Below, in pieces: positions 23,168 through 26,489 of a stretch of DNA of 26,489 nt. The DNA comes from JACKCP01 sp051744925 (GTDB lineage: Bacteria; Desulfobacterota; Desulfobacteria; Desulfobacterales; JACKCP01). Position 1 is the stretch's first letter; every line of letters starts with the position of its first letter. The notes under the pieces were generated by a model. The model was not told where the DNA came from. It was given only the letters and a program-made list of their open reading frames with translations, and did not search any database. The position numbers and the translations under genes are program-made. The stretch covers positions 1 through 26,489 of the forward strand of contig JBNJDM010000030.1 of the NCBI GenBank assembly GCA_051744925.1, given 5' to 3'.

Positions 23168-23524
23168 TCAGCCTTTAATATTGATAATTGAACCTGTCAT
23201 TTCTGACTGGGTTCCAATTGTTTTAAGATTGGCTGTGTAGGCTTTTTCCGAAGACATCATATCTGTCATTTCTTTGGAAATATCAGTATTAGACATTTCC
23301 ATGTTTTTAGCTTTTCCCTCTTGTGAAATCGTTTCCCTTAAAGGACCCGGAGAGTTGTTTGTTCTCACCTGAGCTTCAGGACGTGAGTTTTGTCCTTCAT
23401 TTATAACAACGTCTTTGCTCTTATATTCCTGGGAATTAACATTTGCTATATTGTTTGCATTAGCATTAAGATGCGAAGAATACGCAGTTAAAGCTGCCTG
23501 GCTGCTTCCTACTGAGCGGATCAT
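23168..23524 (-). CDS. Orphan flagellar basal-body rod/hook-type protein
   Basis: 118 residues from the ATG at 23524, chosen for its strong ribosome site (GGAGAGGAT); an in-frame ATG at 23560 would add 12 residues. The N-terminal part (ALTAYSSHLNANANNIANVN) is the flagellar basal-body rod signature, and the C-terminal part (TDISKEMTDMMSSEKAYTAN) is the matching FlgC/FlgG/FlgE C-terminal helix. The two helices are joined by only about 55 residues, so it is shorter than FlgC (about 135-150) and far shorter than FlgG or FlgE. Such proteins polymerise in the rod, with N and C helices forming a coiled coil. No flagellar genes surround it. It is not assigned a symbol. Confidence 0.8.
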   Translation of the reverse strand: MIRSVGSSQAALTAYSSHLNANANNIANVNSQEYKSKDVVINEGQNSRPEAQVRTNNSPGPLRETISQEGKAKNMEMSNTDISKEMTDMMSSEKAYTANLKTIGTQSEMTGSIINIKG

Positions 23525-23574
23525 TTTTTTATCCTCTCCTTTAAATGTTTTTACTTTCAAAAACTCTTAATTAC

Positions 23575-23602
23575 ATTTTAAAACTTTCTTCTGTAAAGTC
23601 AA
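23575..23602 (-). promoter_or_regulatory. Candidate sigma-70 promoter for the orphan flagellar-type gene
   Basis: On the minus strand, TTGACT (23597-23602), a 16-base spacer and TAAAAT (23575-23580). Both boxes match consensus in five of six. Transcription would start about 45 bases before the preferred ATG at 23524. It is a housekeeping-type promoter; I see no flagellar sigma-28 or sigma-54 motif. Confidence 0.5.
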
Positions 23603-23748
23603 GCATATATATTTAAATGCAGTTTTATAAAATTCTATCTGACTTAGAAACGACAGGCATTTAAGAGTTGAAAATATGTTGCGGAAATAAATTTAATTTT
23701 TACATTTTAAATGTATCTATTATAGTATTTAACCGTAAATCAAAATTT

Positions 23749-23776
23749 TTGTTCAGTTAAGGTTACAATTTATAAT
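23749..23776 (+). promoter_or_regulatory. Candidate promoter for the RelA/SpoT-domain gene
   Basis: TTGTTC (23749-23754), a 16-base spacer and a perfect TATAAT (23771-23776). It would give a leader of about 65 bases before the ATG at 23849. The -35 is weak. Confidence 0.4.
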
Positions 23777-23848
23777 GTTTGAATTATTATTCAGGTTACT
23801 GTTATTTACAGATAGTAAATTTTAAAATTTTAGGTTGGGTGTATAAAA

Positions 23849-24940
23849 ATGGGAATCAATGATCAGCTTGTACAGGATTATGATGAAAAAGTCGGATATT
23901 ATGTAAGATTCTGTGAAAGAATAAGATTTATTCTTGAAGATCTCATTATAAAAGAAGGGCTGTATATAAACTCTATACACAGCAGAACCAAATCTAAAAA
24001 AAGTTTTATAAAAAAAATAAACAGACCTGATGTATCTTATAAAGATATTTCTGATGTTACAGATATAGCAGGCTTAAGGGTTACAACATATTTCAGTTCA
24101 GACGTTGATAAAGTAGCTGAAATTGTTAAAAGAAAATTTATAATTGATCATGAGAACTCAACCGATAAAAGAGATATTAAAGATCCGGACAGGTTTGGAT
24201 ATCTCTCTCTTCACTATGTTGTAAATCTCAAGCCTTCTGATATGACAAAGACAGATTGTAATTTTCTTAAAGATCTCAAGGCTGAAATTCAGATCAGATC
24301 TATTTTGCAGCATGCTTGGGCTGAAATTGAGCATGATCTGGGATATAAAAGCAAATATTCAATTCCGTTTGACATGAGAAGACGATTTTCAAGACTTTCA
24401 GGTCTTCTTGAGCTTGCTGATGAAGAATTCAATAATTTAAGGAATGACCTGAAAGAGTATAAAGAAAAAATTGAAGATTCTGACTATATTGACAAATATA
24501 TAGATAAAATTTCACTTAACAGCTTCATTGAAAGAAGTGAGCTTGTAAAGGATATTGATAAAGATATAAGTTTAAGAACCGGGCTTGAGCTTGAACATGA
24601 AGAATGGTTTATTGAGTCTCTTGTAGAAAAGCTCAAATATGTCGGTATAAAAGATTTTGAAGAGCTTATGATTAACCTGGACAAAAGAATGGAAGTAGTA
24701 AAAAGGTTTGCTGAAGATCATCTAAAGGGAAGGTCTTCCTACTCAGGAATCAGTACAGGTGTCTGCATTTATTATTTATGTACTGTTATATGCGCTGAAA
24801 CCGGAGATGAGAGTAAAATGAAAGGTTATCTGAAAACATTTCAGCTTGGAAGCAATAAAACAAGAGAAAAATTTGCACAGAAAATTATCGAAAAATACAG
24901 GGCAATTTATTATGAAATAAATGGTATAAGTATTGAATAG
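23849..24940 (+). CDS. RelA/SpoT synthetase-domain protein with an extra helical C-terminal region
   Basis: 363 residues. The (p)ppGpp-synthetase-type nucleotidyltransferase fold covers about 1-170: SRTKSKKSF (45-53), D69-V-T-D-I-A-G-L-R, GYLSLHYVV (117-125) and EIQIRSILQHAWAEIEHD. No HD hydrolase, TGS or ACT domain is present, so it is not a long RSH. The last 190 residues are charged and helical and do not match any part of RelA that I know. In this family members may make alarmones or, as toxSAS enzymes, pyrophosphorylate tRNA or make (pp)pApp. The sequence alone does not decide. It has its own promoter candidate and a strong terminator, so it is a single-gene unit. The ribosome site is poor. 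Confidence 0.85.
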   Translation: MGINDQLVQDYDEKVGYYVRFCERIRFILEDLIIKEGLYINSIHSRTKSKKSFIKKINRPDVSYKDISDVTDIAGLRVTTYFSSDVDKVAEIVKRKFIIDHENSTDKRDIKDPDRFGYLSLHYVVNLKPSDMTKTDCNFLKDLKAEIQIRSILQHAWAEIEHDLGYKSKYSIPFDMRRRFSRLSGLLELADEEFNNLRNDLKEYKEKIEDSDYIDKYIDKISLNSFIERSELVKDIDKDISLRTGLELEHEEWFIESLVEKLKYVGIKDFEELMINLDKRMEVVKRFAEDHLKGRSSYSGISTGVCIYYLCTVICAETGDESKMKGYLKTFQLGSNKTREKFAQKIIEKYRAIYYEINGISIE

Positions 24941-24996
24941 GAGGGATTTTCTTTTTGATAAGATTTATTTGTTCTCTTAATAAAAAGTAAAAGCTT

Positions 24997-25034
24997 ACCC
25001 GGATATGTTTCAAGGGTCATATCCGGGTTTTTTT
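24997..25034 (+). terminator. Strong Rho-independent terminator
   Basis: ACCCGGATATG (24997-25007) and CATATCCGGGT (25018-25028) form a perfect 11-bp stem with a 10-base loop, followed by T at 25028-25034. It ends the RelA/SpoT-domain transcript. On the minus strand it lies just after the BamE-like gene and is followed by a poorer T-rich tract (TAAGCTTTTACTTTTT), so it may work in both directions. Confidence 0.9.
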
Positions 25035-25036
25035 CT

Positions 25037-25348
25037 TTACTCTTTATCCGGTTCAGTTGTATTGAAATTGTATGAATCAACTGTGCCGTCTTTATTAAAC
25101 TTGACAACAAGATCCTTTGTAGAACTCTCTCCTATTGATCTGTATTTATAATATCCGTATGTCCAGGTTTTGCTGCCGTTTTCAACTCCTGTTCTCCACG
25201 GCTCGCCGAACATATCCTGAATATCCTGCTTTGTAGTTGTTCCTGTTTCTATTCTGCTGATGTTTTCGGAAGAAAAATCTTTTCCTATAGTTGCGCATCC
25301 TGACACAAATAAAAAAACTGATATTAAGATAAAAGTTTTAAGCCTCAT
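25037..25348 (-). CDS. BamE/SmpA-OmlA-like lipoprotein
   Basis: 103 residues. A lipoprotein signal peptide ends in the lipobox LFVSGC (Cys18), so the mature protein is lipid-anchored. The domain has the family pattern: ISRIETGTTTKQDIQDMFGE, then P-W and a W-T-Y-G-Y strand. It may be a BamE-type subunit of outer-membrane assembly, but the SmpA/OmlA fold is also used by unrelated small lipoproteins, so no symbol is given. GGAG lies 9 bases before the ATG. It is 24 bases downstream of thiM and probably co-transcribed, though no functional link is evident. Confidence 0.8.
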   Translation of the reverse strand: MRLKTFILISVFLFVSGCATIGKDFSSENISRIETGTTTKQDIQDMFGEPWRTGVENGSKTWTYGYYKYRSIGESSTKDLVVKFNKDGTVDSYNFNTTEPDKE

Positions 25349-25372
25349 ATTTTGTCTCCGTTTTAATTAAGT

Positions 25373-26176
25373 TTAAAATTTAGTTTTATTTTCAATCTCG
25401 TCTTGAGTTAAAGAGTAAAGAGAATCAATAAAATTTACATAAAAACTTCCGGGTTTGTCTGAAATTTCACCTGCTTTTTCAGCACATAATCCGTAATATG
25501 CAGCAGCACAAGCAGATGCCTTAGTAAAATTTTTGTCAGATACTGCACAAAAAGCTGCAGTTACCGCTGAAAGTCCGCACCCCATTCCTGTTATTTTTGT
25601 AAGTAAAGGATCCCCGTTTTTAACTGAGATCAGATTATCTCCGTCAGTTATTATATCTGTCTCTCCTGAAACAGATATTGTGTTTTTGTATTTTTTTGCA
25701 AGTTCTTTTGTCTTTTCAATAATCTCACTGCTTATTCCGGCTATTGAAGAGTCCACGCCCCTTGTTTTTTCATGTCCCCCGGCAAGAGACATGATTTCAG
25801 AGAGATTTCCTCTGATAACATCAATTTTTACTTCCTTTAAAATTTTTTCGACACAATCTGTTCTGAAATCTGTTGCTCCAGAACCTACAGGATCGAGTAT
25901 AACAGGAACATTGTTTTTATTTGCAGATTGTCCTGCCATTATCATTGATTCAATCCATTCTTTTGTAAGAGTTCCAATATTAAGAACTACAGCTCCGGAC
26001 ACAGAAGCCATGTCTGCAGCTTCTTCAGGAGCGTGAGCCATTACAGGAGATGCTCCTGAAGCTAGAAGAATGTTTGCAGAAGAATTCATAACAACAAAAT
26101 TTGTAATATTATGTATAAGGGGAGATTCTTTTCTGATTTTTTCATTAAAAAAAGCTGTATATTTGTTTAATTCCAT
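25373..26176 (-). CDS. thiM: Hydroxyethylthiazole kinase
   Basis: 267 residues, full length. It phosphorylates 4-methyl-5-(2-hydroxyethyl)thiazole in thiamine salvage, in the cytoplasm. The ribokinase-like fold motifs are HNITNFVVMN (22-31), ILDPVGSG (93-100), GNLSE (123-127) and ITGMGCGLSAV with C200, the active-site Cys region near the anion hole. CAGGTG precedes the ATG. thiD and thiE, its usual partners, are not in the window, and no TPP riboswitch is seen upstream. The lipoprotein gene follows after 24 bases. Confidence 0.96.
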   Translation of the reverse strand: MELNKYTAFFNEKIRKESPLIHNITNFVVMNSSANILLASGASPVMAHAPEEAADMASVSGAVVLNIGTLTKEWIESMIMAGQSANKNNVPVILDPVGSGATDFRTDCVEKILKEVKIDVIRGNLSEIMSLAGGHEKTRGVDSSIAGISSEIIEKTKELAKKYKNTISVSGETDIITDGDNLISVKNGDPLLTKITGMGCGLSAVTAAFCAVSDKNFTKASACAAAYYGLCAEKAGEISDKPGSFYVNFIDSLYSLTQDEIENKTKF

Positions 26177-26303
26177 TTTTCACCTGAAAAATTTGATTAT
26201 AGAAAGTTGAAACAATACCAACTGCAATAGACTTTTAAAACAATTTTTTATAAATTTCATAAAAAACTAATTTTAAAAATTTGGTATCTGTTTAACTTAA
26301 ATT

Positions 26304-26373
26304 TTTATCTCACAGGGGTACATAGGCACAGATAGGCATTACTGGTTTTTTCTTTGTGTCTTGGTGAGATAAA
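26304..26373. repeat. Short inverted-repeat element related to 2474-2777
   Basis: TTTATCTCAC (26304-26313) and GTGAGATAAA (26364-26373) are perfect 10-bp inverted ends, 70 bp in all. Just inside the left end, GGCACAGATAGGCA recalls GGCACAGAGGCAC of the first element; the right end (TGTGTCTTGGTGAGAT) recalls TGTGCCTCCGTGAGAT. It appears to be a degenerate member of the same family. Confidence 0.55.
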
Positions 26374-26434
26374 GATTTTGGTCTCTCACAAAGAGGTTAA
26401 GCATGATTATTTTTAAGGAAGATAACCTGATTTT

Positions 26435-26452
26435 AAGGGGGCCAGCCCCCTT
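26435..26452. repeat. GC-rich perfect hairpin at the right edge
   Basis: AAGGGGGC and GCCCCCTT form an 8-bp stem around a CA loop, followed directly by GCCCCCCGGG. This run of G and C is unlike anything else in the AT-rich window and suggests a repeat or mobile-element end. Confidence 0.5.
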
Positions 26453-26489
26453 GCCCCCCGGGATTTATCGCATTGAGGACAAAGACATG

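Larger units (their letters stand above)
23525..23848. other. 324-bp divergent intergenic region
   Basis: It separates the flagellar-type gene (minus) and the RelA/SpoT-domain gene (plus), and holds one promoter candidate for each. The rest is very AT-rich, with no ORF, repeat or stable hairpin seen. Confidence 0.5.
26177..26489. other. Right-edge 313-bp region with repeats and a GC-rich palindrome
   Basis: Beyond thiM the sequence is AT-rich up to about 26303, then holds the short inverted-repeat element 26304-26373 and the GC-rich palindrome 26435-26452. From ATG 26403 a plus-strand frame of 29 codons stays open to the edge (MIIFKEDNLILRGP, then PPGIYRIEDKDM). It runs through the palindrome and is more likely part of a repeat than a gene. 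Confidence 0.45.

Noticed and set aside
25533..26036. A 167-codon plus-strand frame opposite thiM
   Set aside because: thiM is unmistakable on the other strand with all motifs, and the antisense translation resembles no protein.
26177..26300. Possible TPP riboswitch upstream of thiM
   Set aside because: The conserved CUGAGA and ACCUGAUCUGG-type elements are not present on the minus strand.
1..26489. CRISPR array, tRNA or rRNA genes, complete insertion sequence or toxin-antitoxin pair
   Set aside because: None was found on reading both strands; the only repeats are those listed.

Overview
The window is AT-rich (roughly one third G+C by eye), gene-dense and carries ordinary bacterial chromosomal genes. 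There are signs of a Gram-negative, diderm, motile bacterium: exported proteins with clear signal peptides, a BamE-like lipoprotein, an outer-membrane-type beta-barrel and a flagellar rod-type protein. The PATAN/DUF4388 and DUF1566 modules, the DHH-CBS protein and the gamma-type ParC/ParE suggest a deltaproteobacterium (Desulfobacterota, perhaps Desulfobacterales). That assignment is inference; there is no rRNA or other phylogenetic anchor in the window.

Layout. Bases 1-10,700 are almost entirely minus strand. A partial gene (possibly mgtE) leads out of the left edge. Then, in transcription order, come dtd, a PBP4-type carboxypeptidase and a small outer-membrane protein. After a 407-bp gap holding an inverted-repeat element comes an AlkD-type alkylpurine glycosylase overlapping an exported protein. 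Upstream of these lie parE, parC, a possible small ORF and a large PATAN-TM-repeat-DUF1566 protein, packed almost end to end. Bases 10,774-13,434 hold a minus-strand unit: a double-ACT protein, a UPF0210 (DUF711) protein and a stand-alone MnmD tRNA methyltransferase.

A DHH-CBS-CBS phosphoesterase (plus) and an orphan NarL-type response regulator (minus) converge near 15,060. A 446-bp gap follows, with a plus-strand terminator-like hairpin that has no gene upstream of it. Next on the plus strand are a 92-codon unknown gene, crcB with a hairpin over its ribosome site, ispF, and a compact cysS-uvrB-uvrC run followed by a small basic secreted protein. An orphan flagellar rod-type gene faces back (minus). 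It is followed by a plus-strand RelA/SpoT-domain gene ending at a strong terminator, and a minus-strand thiM plus BamE-like lipoprotein pair. The last 300 bases carry a second member of the inverted-repeat family and a GC-rich palindrome.

Together the genes are mainly housekeeping: DNA topology (parE/parC), DNA repair (uvrB, uvrC, AlkD), translation quality and tRNA modification (dtd, cysS, mnmD), isoprenoid and thiamine salvage steps (ispF, thiM), and cell envelope. I see no CRISPR array, prophage, complete insertion sequence or recognisable defence cluster. The most unusual items are the PATAN/DUF1566 membrane fusion, the extended RelA/SpoT protein, the isolated flagellar-like gene, the SD-masking hairpin of crcB, the orphan terminator and the dispersed inverted repeats.
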